Source: Rhodospirillaceae bacterium (GTDB taxonomy: Bacteria; Pseudomonadota; Alphaproteobacteria; UBA7985). Taken from it: DNA of 20,868 bases. The DNA lies in contig PAFB01000030.1 of the NCBI GenBank assembly GCA_002700865.1, forward strand, positions 1-20,868. Reading direction: 5' to 3'. The translations under genes were made by a program, and so were the position numbers. The notes under the pieces are model-generated. The model saw only the letters and a list, made by a program, of their open reading frames with translations. It made no database searches and was not told the DNA's origin. Shown piece after piece: positions 6,960 through 15,630 of the stretch (the first letter of the stretch is position 1; each line of letters begins with the position of its first letter).

Positions 6960-7108
6960 CAATCTCTCCGGATTACGATGTGTTCAGTCAGGTTTAGGTC
7001 CCGAAACAGTGCGTCGCACATTCGTCCCCGGCTTGCAACGGGGCTTTAAGAGCCTGTGAACAGCTTTGCTTCTTGTTCCCGGTGCTAGCGCAACTTATTT
7101 GCCATTGT

Positions 7109-7741
7109 ATGGCACGTCGCAGAATTTTGTTCTCTCCACTCGAATGGCTCATGGCCGCTGGTCTTGCCGCCGGCTTGATTTACGGCGTCTACGTATGGAG
7201 CGTGAACCGGGCTCAGTGCAGCTTTTACCCCGGCAGTCTCGTCGTTCGCCACGACGGCGGCACCGTAGCGGTGCTGCGGGGAACCATGGCGGGGCAGGCA
7301 ACGTGCAAGCTTCGCGCGCTGGCACGCGACAATCCGAATATTCAAACTCTGATCCTCGAAGATATCCCCGGTACAGTAGATCTGATCGACACACAGGCCG
7401 CGACCCGGTTTGTGCGCAAGCGGGGCTGGGATACGGTGGTGCCCGCGAATGGGTCGATCGCGTCGGGTGGTGTCCTGCTGTTTCTTGGGGGCGTGAACCG
7501 GGAGGTTGCCGCCAGTGGACAGGTCGGCGTGCATGCGTGGTCCCAGCCCGGGGGCGGGGGGCGTCTGTTTTCCTCGCCTGAAGACATCCCGGCGGGGGCC
7601 GAGCGTGCATTTCGGCAAATCTACCGCGCCATGGGCATCGACCCGGCCTTTTACGATTTTCAGGTTCAGGCAGCGCCCGCCGAAGACATCCACTGGATGA
7701 CACGCAGCGAACTTGAGCGCTGGGCCGTGGTCACGCGCTAG
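7109..7741 (+). CDS. Membrane-anchored ClpP/crotonase-like protein (COG3904-like)
   Basis: A 210-residue protein with one N-terminal membrane segment (about residues 13-31) after a basic MARRR, so the rest is probably periplasmic. The core resembles predicted periplasmic proteins with a ClpP-like fold: a strand IQTLILEDIPG, then GSIASGGVLLFLGG with candidate nucleophile Ser119, then REVAASGQVGVHAW with His142, and a C-terminal IHWMTRSELERW found in that family. A proteolytic role is possible but unproven; no acidic third residue can be assigned by eye. The ATG at 7109 gives a sensible N-terminus; an in-frame TTG at 7073 would add 12 residues. Neither has a clear ribosome binding site. It is divergent from the CesT-like gene and overlaps the end of the EamA gene by four bases. 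Confidence 0.7.
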   Translation: MARRRILFSPLEWLMAAGLAAGLIYGVYVWSVNRAQCSFYPGSLVVRHDGGTVAVLRGTMAGQATCKLRALARDNPNIQTLILEDIPGTVDLIDTQAATRFVRKRGWDTVVPANGSIASGGVLLFLGGVNREVAASGQVGVHAWSQPGGGGRLFSSPEDIPAGAERAFRQIYRAMGIDPAFYDFQVQAAPAEDIHWMTRSELERWAVVTR

Positions 7742-8661
7742 GGTGCGCCGTTTGAGGACGCTTCAACCTTTTTTTGCAGGCGTGTTTCGCGCCACAGGAC
7801 AAACAGACCGCTGCTGACGATGATCGCGGTGCCGAGCATGCCCAGCAAATTGATCCCGCCGCCGAACAAAGTCGCCTGTGCCGCGATGCTCCATACGATA
7901 GCCAGATAGAACAGAGGTGCGACGCGAACCGGGCCGGCGTAGTGCAGGGCAAGCACATTGAACATATGCCCCCCAGTGCCGAAGATCATGCCAACCAGTG
8001 CCAGCGCGACCCAAGACAGCCAATGCCCCGGCACGCCAACCGTCCCTTCGACCAGCAACAGATAGGGGATCAGCAAAACAGCCCCGACGCTGGTGGTGTA
8101 AAATACCGCAGAGCCCGCGCTGTCATGGGCCGCCAGCATGCGGGTTGTCAGTTGCATCAGGGCAAAGAAGACCGCTGAGCAAAAAGAAAGCAGCATCCAG
8201 GGAGAAAAAGCGTCCCCCCAGGGTTGCATCACCACCAAGACCCCGGAAAAGCCAACCAGGATCGCTGCCCAGCGAACCCGTCCCACGTGCTCGCCCAGCA
8301 GGGGTTGAGACAGCGCCGCGAGGATCAGCGGCGCGCAGAAGAAGATTGAGATGGTGGTTGTCACGGGCAGATAGCCCAGCGAAATAAAGTTGCAAAGGGT
8401 TGTCGCGGTCATCGCAGCGGAGCGCAAAAACTGCAGGAATGGCCGGTTAACCCGCCAGACATCCCAACGCCGGTCGATCAGCGCTCCCACAAAGTAAGAT
8501 GCAACCAGCCCACCTGCCAGCCTGAACCAAACAACCATCACATCAGGCAGGCCCTTCACGTCGATCAGATATTTTGCTGAGATATCGAGCCCGGACCAGA
8601 AGACCGTCGCCGTCAGCATAAACGTCATTCCCAGACCCGCATTCTGCGTCGGTGTCGCCAT
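7738..8661 (-). CDS. EamA-family (DMT superfamily) transporter
   Basis: A 307-residue inner-membrane protein with about ten hydrophobic segments in two EamA repeats (about 10-148 and 155-290). Recognisable points are FWSGLDISAKYLID in the first helix, WFRLAGGLVASYF in the second, the first-repeat end GFSGVLVVMQPWGD, and a second-repeat APLFYLAIVWSIAAQATLFGG. Such proteins export amino acids or other metabolites, or act as permeases of unknown substrate. The ATG is preceded by GAGAGG at a long spacing of about 12 bases. Its stop overlaps that of the convergent ClpP-like gene within CTAG. It is divergent from the flavoenzyme gene, with a 130-base shared upstream region, so a common regulator is possible. 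Confidence 0.88.
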   Translation of the reverse strand: MATPTQNAGLGMTFMLTATVFWSGLDISAKYLIDVKGLPDVMVVWFRLAGGLVASYFVGALIDRRWDVWRVNRPFLQFLRSAAMTATTLCNFISLGYLPVTTTISIFFCAPLILAALSQPLLGEHVGRVRWAAILVGFSGVLVVMQPWGDAFSPWMLLSFCSAVFFALMQLTTRMLAAHDSAGSAVFYTTSVGAVLLIPYLLLVEGTVGVPGHWLSWVALALVGMIFGTGGHMFNVLALHYAGPVRVAPLFYLAIVWSIAAQATLFGGGINLLGMLGTAIIVSSGLFVLWRETRLQKKVEASSNGAP

Positions 8662-8791
8662 GGTAATAAATAACCTCTCGCAAACGACGCTGTGAGACGG
8701 GTCAGCGACGCAAAGCCCACTAACGCGAGCGATGTTCTGGTGTTAAGCACCATACGAAACTCACGATGTCACATGAAAAGGTGTGCAGTCC

Positions 8792-11269
8792 ATGTCTTCA
8801 GGTATTCCAAGCACGGCACGTGTCGTCGTAATCGGTGGCGGTGTCGTTGGCGTTTCCGCGCTTTACCATCTGGCGCAAAAAGGGTGGTCGGATTGTGTGT
8901 TGCTTGAGCGGACCGAATTGACCGCTGGATCGACTTGGCACGCTGCGGGTCTGCTGCCCCTGTTCAACGTGTCCTATTCTGTCGGCCAGTTGCACCAGTA
9001 TTCAGTTGAGCTTTACGGCAAGCTGGAAGCGGAAACCGGTCAGGCTGTTTCCTTCCACAACACCGGCAATCTGCGCCTTGCCATGAATAAGGAGCGGATG
9101 GACGAATATCACTGGTACCGCTGTACAGCTGATACCATTGGCGTCGAAAGCCACATGCTGACCGTTGAAGAGATCAAGAACCTCTGGCCGCTGATCAACA
9201 CGGACGGCCTGACGGGCGCTCTGTGGCACCCCAGCGACGGACACATTGCGCCGGTAGACCTGACTCAGGCTCTCGCCAAAGGCGCCCGCACCAAAGGCGC
9301 GCAGATCTTTCAGCGTACGGTGATGTCGAATATGGAGCGGACGGACGCTGGTGAGTGGGTTGTGACCTATCACCCCTACGGTGAGCCAGAAAACACCTCG
9401 ACCATCACGTGTGAGCACGTCATTTGCGCCACGGGTAACTATGCGCGGGAAACGGCGCTCAAGGTGGGGCTGGAAATTCCTGCGGTCCCGGTGGAGCATC
9501 AGTACATCGTCACCGGTGAAGACCCGGTTCTGATGGATTATCGCGCTGCTGGAAACAAAGAGCTGCCGGTTCTTCGTCAATCAGACAGCTCCTGGTACCT
9601 GCGCGAGGAGCGCGGTGGTTGGATTTTGGGCCCCTATGAGGAAGGCGCGCCTGCGCGGTTTGCGGACGGGGTTCCTGACTGGTTCGAAAAGGACCTGTTT
9701 GAAGGCGAACTCGAACGCCTGATCCCGCACGTTGAAGCCTGCATGGAGCGCGTCCCGTCTTTTGAAAACGGCGGTATCAAGCAAATCGTCAACGGCCCAA
9801 TCTCCTATGCCCCGGACGGTAACCCCATGGTCGGACCGGCCTTTGGCATTCCCAATATGTGGATTTCTGAGGCTCATTCCTTTGGTGTGACTGCGGCTGG
9901 GGGCGCTGGCTGGCAGTTGGCAAACTGGATTGTTGATGGTGAGCCTTCGGTGGACATGATTGGCGTCGATCCACGCCGGTTTGGCGTCGTCACCAAGCAC
10001 TTTACCAAGCTGAAGAACGAAGAGGCTTACAGCCACGTCTTCGTCAACCACTTCCCCATGGAAGAACGCCCCGCCGGGCGCGGTGCGCGGACCATCCCGG
10101 TTCATCAGAAACTGCTCGACGCTGGTGCCGTCATGGGCGCGCGTTTCGGCTGGGAGCGGCCCAACTGGTATGCCCGGAACGGTGAAAAGGGTGAGGATGT
10201 CTATTCCTACCGCCGGTCCAACTGGTGGGAGCCGGTTAAGCGGGAAGTGCACACCATGCGCGAGCGTGTCGGCCTGCTCGAGCTATCGGGGTTCTCAAAG
10301 TTTGAGATTGAAGGGCCGGGGGCACGGGGCTTCCTCGATAATCTGGTCGCCAATGCAATCCCGCAAAAGCAAGGCTCCGTCCGCCTTGCCCACGCGCTGA
10401 ACCCCTCCGGCTCGGTCCGCTCGGAATTCACCATTACCAAGCTCTCAGACGGCCAGCTCGGGGAGCGTTTCTACGCCATTTCCGGCGGCGCAGCGCATGA
10501 CTATGACCTCGACTACCTGCTGAAATCAGCGCCCAAGGATGGCTCGGTTTACATTAACGACGTGACCACGCAGTACGGCGTTTTCGTGCTGGCGGGTCCA
10601 GATGCCCGGCGTGTGTTGGAGCAGCTTGCCGACGGGGACATTTCCAACGATGGCTTCAAGTGGCTGACGGCCCGGGAAATGACCGTTGGTTTCGCGCCAA
10701 AGGTCCGCGCCCTGCGCGTCAATTTCGTCGGCTCGCTGGGCTGGGAACTGCACCACCCGATTGAGTACCAGGCGCATCTCTACGACGCGATCATGGAGGC
10801 AGGCAAAAAGTACGATATCGATCTGGTCGGCCTGCGCGCAATGGATTCCATGCGGCTGGAGAAGTCCTATCGCATGTGGGGCACCGATCTGAACGCGGAA
10901 AACTCTATCCTGCAAGCCGGTCTCAGCCCCTTCGTTCGCATGAACAAAGGCGAGTTCATCGGGCGGGACGCGCTGGCTACGGAAAAGGCAGATGGTTCGA
11001 AGTTGTCTTATGTCACCATCGAAGTCGATGCTGACGACGCTGATTGCTTTGGCAACGAGCCGATTATCATCGATGGTGAAGTTGTCGGACGCGGGACCGC
11101 GGGCGGCTTTGGTCACTTTGTCGATAAGTCGCTGCTGCTGGGATACATGCAAACCGACAAAGCCATTGTGGGCACGGACGTGAAAGTGCGCGTTCTCGAT
11201 GGCTTGCGCTCTGCCAAAGTCATTCCGCACAGCCCCTTCGATCCGAACAACGACCATCTCCGGGCCTAG
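8792..11269 (+). CDS. Dimethylglycine/sarcosine dehydrogenase-like FAD enzyme with fused GcvT domain
   Basis: An 825-residue enzyme with the full dimethylglycine dehydrogenase architecture. The N-terminal FAD-dependent amine oxidase domain has VVVIGGGVVG (11-20) and GSTWHAAG, where His50 is the expected site of covalent FAD attachment. A central FAO_M-type segment carries GWERPNWYA, and GcvT plus GcvT C-terminal domains occupy roughly the last half (GSLGWELHHP, GLRAMDSMRLEKSYR, FIGRDAL). In this family an N-methyl group is oxidised and the one-carbon unit passed to tetrahydrofolate. Substrate could be dimethylglycine, sarcosine or a related methylated amine. The ATG at 8792 has AAAAGG about 8 bases upstream; an in-frame GTG at 8783 is less likely. 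It ends in tandem terminators and appears monocistronic. Confidence 0.9.
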   Translation: MSSGIPSTARVVVIGGGVVGVSALYHLAQKGWSDCVLLERTELTAGSTWHAAGLLPLFNVSYSVGQLHQYSVELYGKLEAETGQAVSFHNTGNLRLAMNKERMDEYHWYRCTADTIGVESHMLTVEEIKNLWPLINTDGLTGALWHPSDGHIAPVDLTQALAKGARTKGAQIFQRTVMSNMERTDAGEWVVTYHPYGEPENTSTITCEHVICATGNYARETALKVGLEIPAVPVEHQYIVTGEDPVLMDYRAAGNKELPVLRQSDSSWYLREERGGWILGPYEEGAPARFADGVPDWFEKDLFEGELERLIPHVEACMERVPSFENGGIKQIVNGPISYAPDGNPMVGPAFGIPNMWISEAHSFGVTAAGGAGWQLANWIVDGEPSVDMIGVDPRRFGVVTKHFTKLKNEEAYSHVFVNHFPMEERPAGRGARTIPVHQKLLDAGAVMGARFGWERPNWYARNGEKGEDVYSYRRSNWWEPVKREVHTMRERVGLLELSGFSKFEIEGPGARGFLDNLVANAIPQKQGSVRLAHALNPSGSVRSEFTITKLSDGQLGERFYAISGGAAHDYDLDYLLKSAPKDGSVYINDVTTQYGVFVLAGPDARRVLEQLADGDISNDGFKWLTAREMTVGFAPKVRALRVNFVGSLGWELHHPIEYQAHLYDAIMEAGKKYDIDLVGLRAMDSMRLEKSYRMWGTDLNAENSILQAGLSPFVRMNKGEFIGRDALATEKADGSKLSYVTIEVDADDADCFGNEPIIIDGEVVGRGTAGGFGHFVDKSLLLGYMQTDKAIVGTDVKVRVLDGLRSAKVIPHSPFDPNNDHLRA

Positions 11270-11296
11270 TCGCCGTACCGCCTTTGTCGCCCTTCG

Positions 11297-11332
11297 AAGC
11301 CCGCTGTTGCCTGTCGCGCCAGCGGGCTTTTT
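11297..11332 (+). terminator. Intrinsic terminator of the flavoenzyme gene
   Basis: AAGCCCGCTG and CAGCGGGCTT form a perfect 10-bp GC-rich stem around a 13-base loop, followed by T residues (TTTTTG). It lies 28 bases after the stop. Confidence 0.9.
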
Positions 11333-11357
11333 GTTCCGCTTTTTCAGTGCACTGTCA

Positions 11358-11387
11358 GCGGGCTGATACAAAAAAAGCCGCTTTTTT
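11358..11387 (+). terminator. Second, weaker terminator in tandem
   Basis: GCGG(G)CT pairs with AGCCGC, with one bulged G, and is followed by six T. The same DNA also holds the perfect AAAAAAG-CCG-CTTTTTT inverted repeat (11371-11387). It repeats the CAGCGGGCT word of the first terminator and may be a backup or a degenerate copy. Confidence 0.5.
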
Positions 11388-11486
11388 CGCCCAAACCCGA
11401 GACATGACGCGAAAAGGACGTGGTAAGGCCATCGAATTTACACGACACTCCGCCTCAACCTTCGCAAACGCCGCAGGAGCGATGCT

Positions 11487-12362
11487 TTGACAGCTTTGAA
11501 ACGATCAACCTTCGCATTGATCTCCGCCATTCTTGCCACGCTAACCCTCAGTCTCGCCGGAACCAGCACAACCGCGCTGGCGCAACGGGTGCAGGCGCAG
11601 GATGACGTGGAGCAGGACAGCCGGGTGCCGGGTTGGTTGCGGAACAGACCGCTGGGCCTGACGTGGGGCTACTACACGTCTTACGAAGGCTCGGGCGAAT
11701 TGATTGCGTCGATTGGGCTGGCTTCGGACTACAGTTCGGCCATGAGTGCGGCAAGCGCCCTGCAATCACTCTCTTCAATCGATATTCCGGTTTTGAGCCT
11801 CCGAAATCTGAAAGTTGGCCTCAGCGGAAATCTGCTTGCGCCGATTGCGGGAAGTGGCCCCAAGCTCGGTTTGGATGCTCTCGATCCCTCGCTGAGCGCT
11901 GGCATTTGGGGTTCAGCGGGAATCGAATCGATTGCGGTAGATGCCAAGATTTTGGGTAAAGTTTGGTCGCCAGAGGTATTTTTAAACGCCCGAGAAGGGT
12001 ACGAGGCGCAAATCGGCCTTACGATTTACTCACCGATGATGCGCCTGGGCGGTGGTCGATTTGTCGATTTATCAGTGCGTGGCGACCTGACCCTCGCTGA
12101 CGATTCCTACATGGACCAGCATTTTGGAATCTCTGAAGCTGAAGCCCTGACCAGCGGCCTTGACGCCTACTCGGCACCCGCTGGCCTTAAGTCTGCCGGG
12201 CTTTCAATCGGTACTGCCGTGCCTCTGACCCGTAATTTCGAACTCCAGGGGGCGGTTGGGTTGGTGCAACTGCTGGACGGTGCTGCGGCCTCGCCATGGG
12301 TGCAGGAACGGGGCGAAGCGACCGATATTTGGGGCAATTTTGGTTTCGCATTCCGATTTTGA
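11487..12362 (+). CDS. MipA/OmpV-like outer membrane protein
   Basis: A 291-residue exported protein. The signal peptide is LKRS, then a hydrophobic stretch, with likely cleavage after ALA at residue 32. The mature part resembles the MipA/OmpV family: LGLTWGYYTSYEGSGE near 56-71, alternating strands with Gly and aromatic residues, and a terminal FAFRF whose final Phe is the outer-membrane insertion signal. Such proteins form small beta barrels; some bind murein hydrolase scaffolds, but a specific role cannot be given. The start is TTG: AGGAG lies seven bases before it, and no ATG is available in frame before the signal peptide. The nearer ATG at 11482 is out of frame and stops after two codons. 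nuoG follows 154 bases downstream on the same strand, with no terminator seen between. Confidence 0.72.
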   Translation: MTALKRSTFALISAILATLTLSLAGTSTTALAQRVQAQDDVEQDSRVPGWLRNRPLGLTWGYYTSYEGSGELIASIGLASDYSSAMSAASALQSLSSIDIPVLSLRNLKVGLSGNLLAPIAGSGPKLGLDALDPSLSAGIWGSAGIESIAVDAKILGKVWSPEVFLNAREGYEAQIGLTIYSPMMRLGGGRFVDLSVRGDLTLADDSYMDQHFGISEAEALTSGLDAYSAPAGLKSAGLSIGTAVPLTRNFELQGAVGLVQLLDGAAASPWVQERGEATDIWGNFGFAFRF

Positions 12363-12516
12363 CGCCGAGGTCAATGTCGCAAGCGTAAAACTGATGTGCG
12401 CAAAGGCGCTACCCATGTGACAAACTAAGGCTTGAGATTCGAGTGAACGGCGTGTTTTTTACGGCCACGTATGTCGGGGCCCTTGCGTCTCCGATTCACT
12501 AACATCGAGTGTATCC

Positions 12517-14595
12517 ATGCCCAAAGCCATCGTGGACGGCGTCGAAGTCGAATTTGAACACGGCATGAGCGTGCTGCAAGTTGCCGAGCTTGCGGGTGCT
12601 GAAGTCCCCCGGTTCTGTTACCACGACCGGCTTTCGGTTGCCGGCAATTGCCGCATGTGTCTTGTCGAGGTCGAAGACCAGCGTGGCCGCGCACCAAAGC
12701 CCGCCGCGTCCTGCGCACTGCCGTGCAGTGATGGGCTAATGGTCCACACCCGGACCGACAAAGTCAAAAAGGCCCGCGAAGGGGTCATGGAATTCCTGCT
12801 GCTCAACCATCCGCTGGACTGCCCGATCTGCGATCAGGGCGGGGAGTGTGATTTGCAGGATCAGGCTCAGGCCTTCGGACGCGACGGTTCCCGCTTCGCC
12901 GAAAACAAGCGGGCGGTTGAAGAAAAGTACATGGGGCCGCTGATCAAGACGATCATGACGCGCTGTATCCAGTGCACCCGGTGCGTACGCTTTGCGACCG
13001 AAGTTGCCGGAACCGAAGACATCGGCCTGCTGAACCGAGGCGAGCACGCTGAGATTTCAACGATTGAGAAGGCAGTACAGTCGGAAATGGCGGGCAATCT
13101 GGTCGATATCTGCCCGGTCGGCGCGCTGACCTCCAAGCCTTACGCCTTTACCGCCCGCCCGTGGGAATTGCGCAAAACGCCATCGATTGATGCCATGGAC
13201 GCGGTCGGCGCGAGCATTCGAATTGACGCGCGGGGCCGGTCAGTCCTGCGGGTGCTGCCGCGGCTGCATGAAGACGTGAACGAAGAGTGGCTGGCCGATA
13301 AGTCCCGTCACGCGATCGACGGCCTGAGCCGCCAGCGTCTCGACCGCCCCTACGTGCGCGAAAACGGCAAGCTGCGCCCGGCAAGCTGGGATGAGGCTTT
13401 CAAAGCCGTTACCGACAAATTCAACGCGACCGCCGCGGACAAAATTGCCGCCATCGCGGGTGACCAGTGTGACGCGGAAAGCATGTTTGCACTCAAAGCC
13501 CTGATGGATGCCAAGGGTTCGAAGAACATGGATTGCCGCCAGGACGGCGCAGCGCTGGCTGAAGGCGGTAATCGGTCAGGCTGGCTGTTCAACACCACCA
13601 TTACCGGATTGGAAGAGGCTGACGTGGTTCTGCTCGTCGGCTCGAACCCGCGCTGGGAAGCGCCGCTGATCAACGCGCGCATCCGGAAGCGGTTCCTGAC
13701 CGGCGAGCTGCAGGTCTTTGGTGTTGGCGCACCGCATGACCTTTCTTATCAGACCGATTGGGTTGGCGCCGGCCCTCAGACGCTGAGTGATATTGTCGAT
13801 GGCCGCACAGCCGCCGCCGATGCCCTGCGCAACGCCAAGAAGCCAGTCGTTATCGTCGGGCAGGGCGCGCTTGCCCGCGAAGACGGCGCAGCGGTCCTGA
13901 ACATGGCCGGTCAGATTGCGGAGAAGTACGGCGCGATCCAAGATGACTTCAACGGCTTCAACGTCCTGCATACCGCCGCAGCACGCGTCGCCGGGCTGGA
14001 CATGGGTTTCCTGCCCGTTGAGGGTGGTAAAGGCATGGGCGAAATTATCGCCGGCGCTCAGTCAGGTGAGATCGAAATGGTTTACCTGCTTGGCGCGGAC
14101 GAATTCGATACTGAAACCCTGCGCAACGCCTTTGTGGTCTATCAGGGCCACCACGGCGACGCTGGCGCGAGTGTGGCAGACGTGATCCTGCCCGGTTCAG
14201 CCTACACGGAAAAGAACGGCATCTATGCCAACACCGAGGGCCGCGTACAGGCTAGCCGTCTGGCGACTTTCGCGCCCGGCGATGCGCGTGAAGACTGGAC
14301 CATCCTGCGCGCGCTGTCCGGTGCGCTGGGCAAGCCGCTGCCATTTGACGACCTCGGCGCACTGCGTCAGGCGCTGGTCGAAGCCGTGCCGCACATGGGC
14401 GGGATTGACCAGATCGCACCGGCAACGTGGGCACTTCCCGGCGTTGCAGGCGACATGCAAGACAGCGCTTTTGACCCAATTATCAGCAACTATTACATGA
14501 CGTGTCCGATTTCGCGGACGTCGAAGACCATGGCTGAGTGCACCGAAGTGTACATGGCCGGTTCGCTCGACCAAGCGCGGCAAGCGGCGGAGTAA
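12517..14595 (+). CDS. nuoG: NADH-quinone oxidoreductase subunit G
   Basis: The 692-residue iron-sulfur subunit of complex I, facing the cytoplasm, which passes electrons from the NADH module towards the quinone site. An N-terminal ferredoxin domain has Cys34, Cys45, Cys48 and Cys66 for a 2Fe-2S cluster. His98, Cys102, Cys105 and Cys111 follow for the His-ligated 4Fe-4S cluster, then Cys150, Cys153, Cys156 and Cys199 (CIQCTRC, DICPVG) for another. The rest is a molybdopterin-oxidoreductase-like domain, ending in YYMTCPISRTSKTMAEC, typical of alphaproteobacterial and mitochondrial forms. The ATG has only GAGTG as a weak ribosome binding site. It is first in the local nuo run; nuoF is not upstream. 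Confidence 0.97.
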   Translation: MPKAIVDGVEVEFEHGMSVLQVAELAGAEVPRFCYHDRLSVAGNCRMCLVEVEDQRGRAPKPAASCALPCSDGLMVHTRTDKVKKAREGVMEFLLLNHPLDCPICDQGGECDLQDQAQAFGRDGSRFAENKRAVEEKYMGPLIKTIMTRCIQCTRCVRFATEVAGTEDIGLLNRGEHAEISTIEKAVQSEMAGNLVDICPVGALTSKPYAFTARPWELRKTPSIDAMDAVGASIRIDARGRSVLRVLPRLHEDVNEEWLADKSRHAIDGLSRQRLDRPYVRENGKLRPASWDEAFKAVTDKFNATAADKIAAIAGDQCDAESMFALKALMDAKGSKNMDCRQDGAALAEGGNRSGWLFNTTITGLEEADVVLLVGSNPRWEAPLINARIRKRFLTGELQVFGVGAPHDLSYQTDWVGAGPQTLSDIVDGRTAAADALRNAKKPVVIVGQGALAREDGAAVLNMAGQIAEKYGAIQDDFNGFNVLHTAAARVAGLDMGFLPVEGGKGMGEIIAGAQSGEIEMVYLLGADEFDTETLRNAFVVYQGHHGDAGASVADVILPGSAYTEKNGIYANTEGRVQASRLATFAPGDAREDWTILRALSGALGKPLPFDDLGALRQALVEAVPHMGGIDQIAPATWALPGVAGDMQDSAFDPIISNYYMTCPISRTSKTMAECTEVYMAGSLDQARQAAE

Positions 14596-14600
14596 AAGGT

Positions 14601-15611
14601 ATGATTGATCTTTTTCTCACCGTCGTTTGGCCAGGGCTGAAAATCCTGCTGACCATTCTTGTTGTTATTGTGCCAGTCATTCTCGGCGTCGCTTACATGA
14701 CTCTGGCGGAGCGCAAAGTGATTGCAGCGGCACAGTTCCGCCACGGGCCAAACGTGGTTGGTCCTTTTGGCGTGCTGCAGCCTTGGGCCGATGCACTAAA
14801 GCTGATGTTCAAAGAAGTGATCCTTCCCGCGGGCGCGAATAAAATCGTGTTCTTTCTGGCACCGATGCTGACCTTTGCGCTGGCGATGCTGGCGTGGGCG
14901 GTGATGCCGATTACGGAAAACTTTGCGATTGCGGATATTAACCTCGGCTTGCTGTACCTGTTCGCGATCTCGTCGCTGGGCGTTTACGGCATTATCATGT
15001 CGGGCTGGGCATCAAACTCAAAGTACCCCTTCCTCGGTGCGCTACGCTCTGCGGCGCAGATGGTGTCTTACGAAGTGTCCATGGGCCTGATTATCATCAC
15101 GGTGGTGATTACCGTAGGCGCAGGCGGGTTTAACCTCGGCAATATCGTTGAAGCGCAGCGTGGGCTTTGGTTTGCAATTCCGCACTTCCCGATGTTCGTT
15201 GTGTTCTTCATCTCAGCACTGGCAGAGACCAACCGCGCACCGTTTGACCTGCCGGAAGGCGAGTCTGAGCTGGTGGCTGGTTACTTCCTCGAATATTCAT
15301 CCATGCAGTTCGCCCTGTTCTTCCTGGGCGAGTACGCAAACATCCTGCTGATGTCGGCGATGACGGTAACGCTGTTCCTGGGCGGCTACCTGTCGCCGGT
15401 TGATATTTGGTTCCTGGGTGACGTTTGGATGCAGCCGATCTGGTTCGTGCTGAAAACGTCGTTTATCGCCTTCGTCTTCCTGTGGGTCCGCGCGACGGTC
15501 CCGCGCTACCGTTACGACCAGCTGATGCGTCTGGGCTGGAAGGTATTCCTGCCGCTGTCCCTGTTCTGGGTTGTTCTGACATCCGGCGTAATCGTCGGCT
15601 TCGGTCTCTAA
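14601..15611 (+). CDS. nuoH: NADH-quinone oxidoreductase subunit H
   Basis: A 336-residue membrane subunit of complex I that connects the peripheral arm to the pump modules and lines the quinone chamber. Hallmarks are LAERKVIAAAQFRHGPNVVG near the N-terminus, RSAAQMVSYEVSMGL in the middle, and the acidic loop NRAPFDLPEGESELVAGY. The ATG at 14601 gives the standard N-terminus (MIDLF) and has GGAG eight bases upstream, overlapping the end of nuoG. A longer in-frame start at 14538 would extend into nuoG with unrelated sequence. It begins five bases after the nuoG stop, so translation is probably coupled. Confidence 0.97.
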   Translation: MIDLFLTVVWPGLKILLTILVVIVPVILGVAYMTLAERKVIAAAQFRHGPNVVGPFGVLQPWADALKLMFKEVILPAGANKIVFFLAPMLTFALAMLAWAVMPITENFAIADINLGLLYLFAISSLGVYGIIMSGWASNSKYPFLGALRSAAQMVSYEVSMGLIIITVVITVGAGGFNLGNIVEAQRGLWFAIPHFPMFVVFFISALAETNRAPFDLPEGESELVAGYFLEYSSMQFALFFLGEYANILLMSAMTVTLFLGGYLSPVDIWFLGDVWMQPIWFVLKTSFIAFVFLWVRATVPRYRYDQLMRLGWKVFLPLSLFWVVLTSGVIVGFGL

Positions 15612-15630
15612 TCGAAAAGGCTCCTCGCAT

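Noticed and set aside
7073..7108. TTG start adding 12 residues to the ClpP-like protein
   Set aside because: No ribosome binding site is seen, and the ATG at 7109 gives a normal basic N-terminus before the membrane segment.
10526..11371. Minus-strand open frame (281 codons) opposite the flavoenzyme
   Set aside because: It is a shadow of the GcvT half of the enzyme, with no family resemblance; the plus-strand gene is clear.
12363..12516. Possible nuoG promoter
   Set aside because: TTGAGA is followed 17 bases later only by a T-rich hexamer unlike a -10 element; no convincing promoter or terminator could be assigned by eye.
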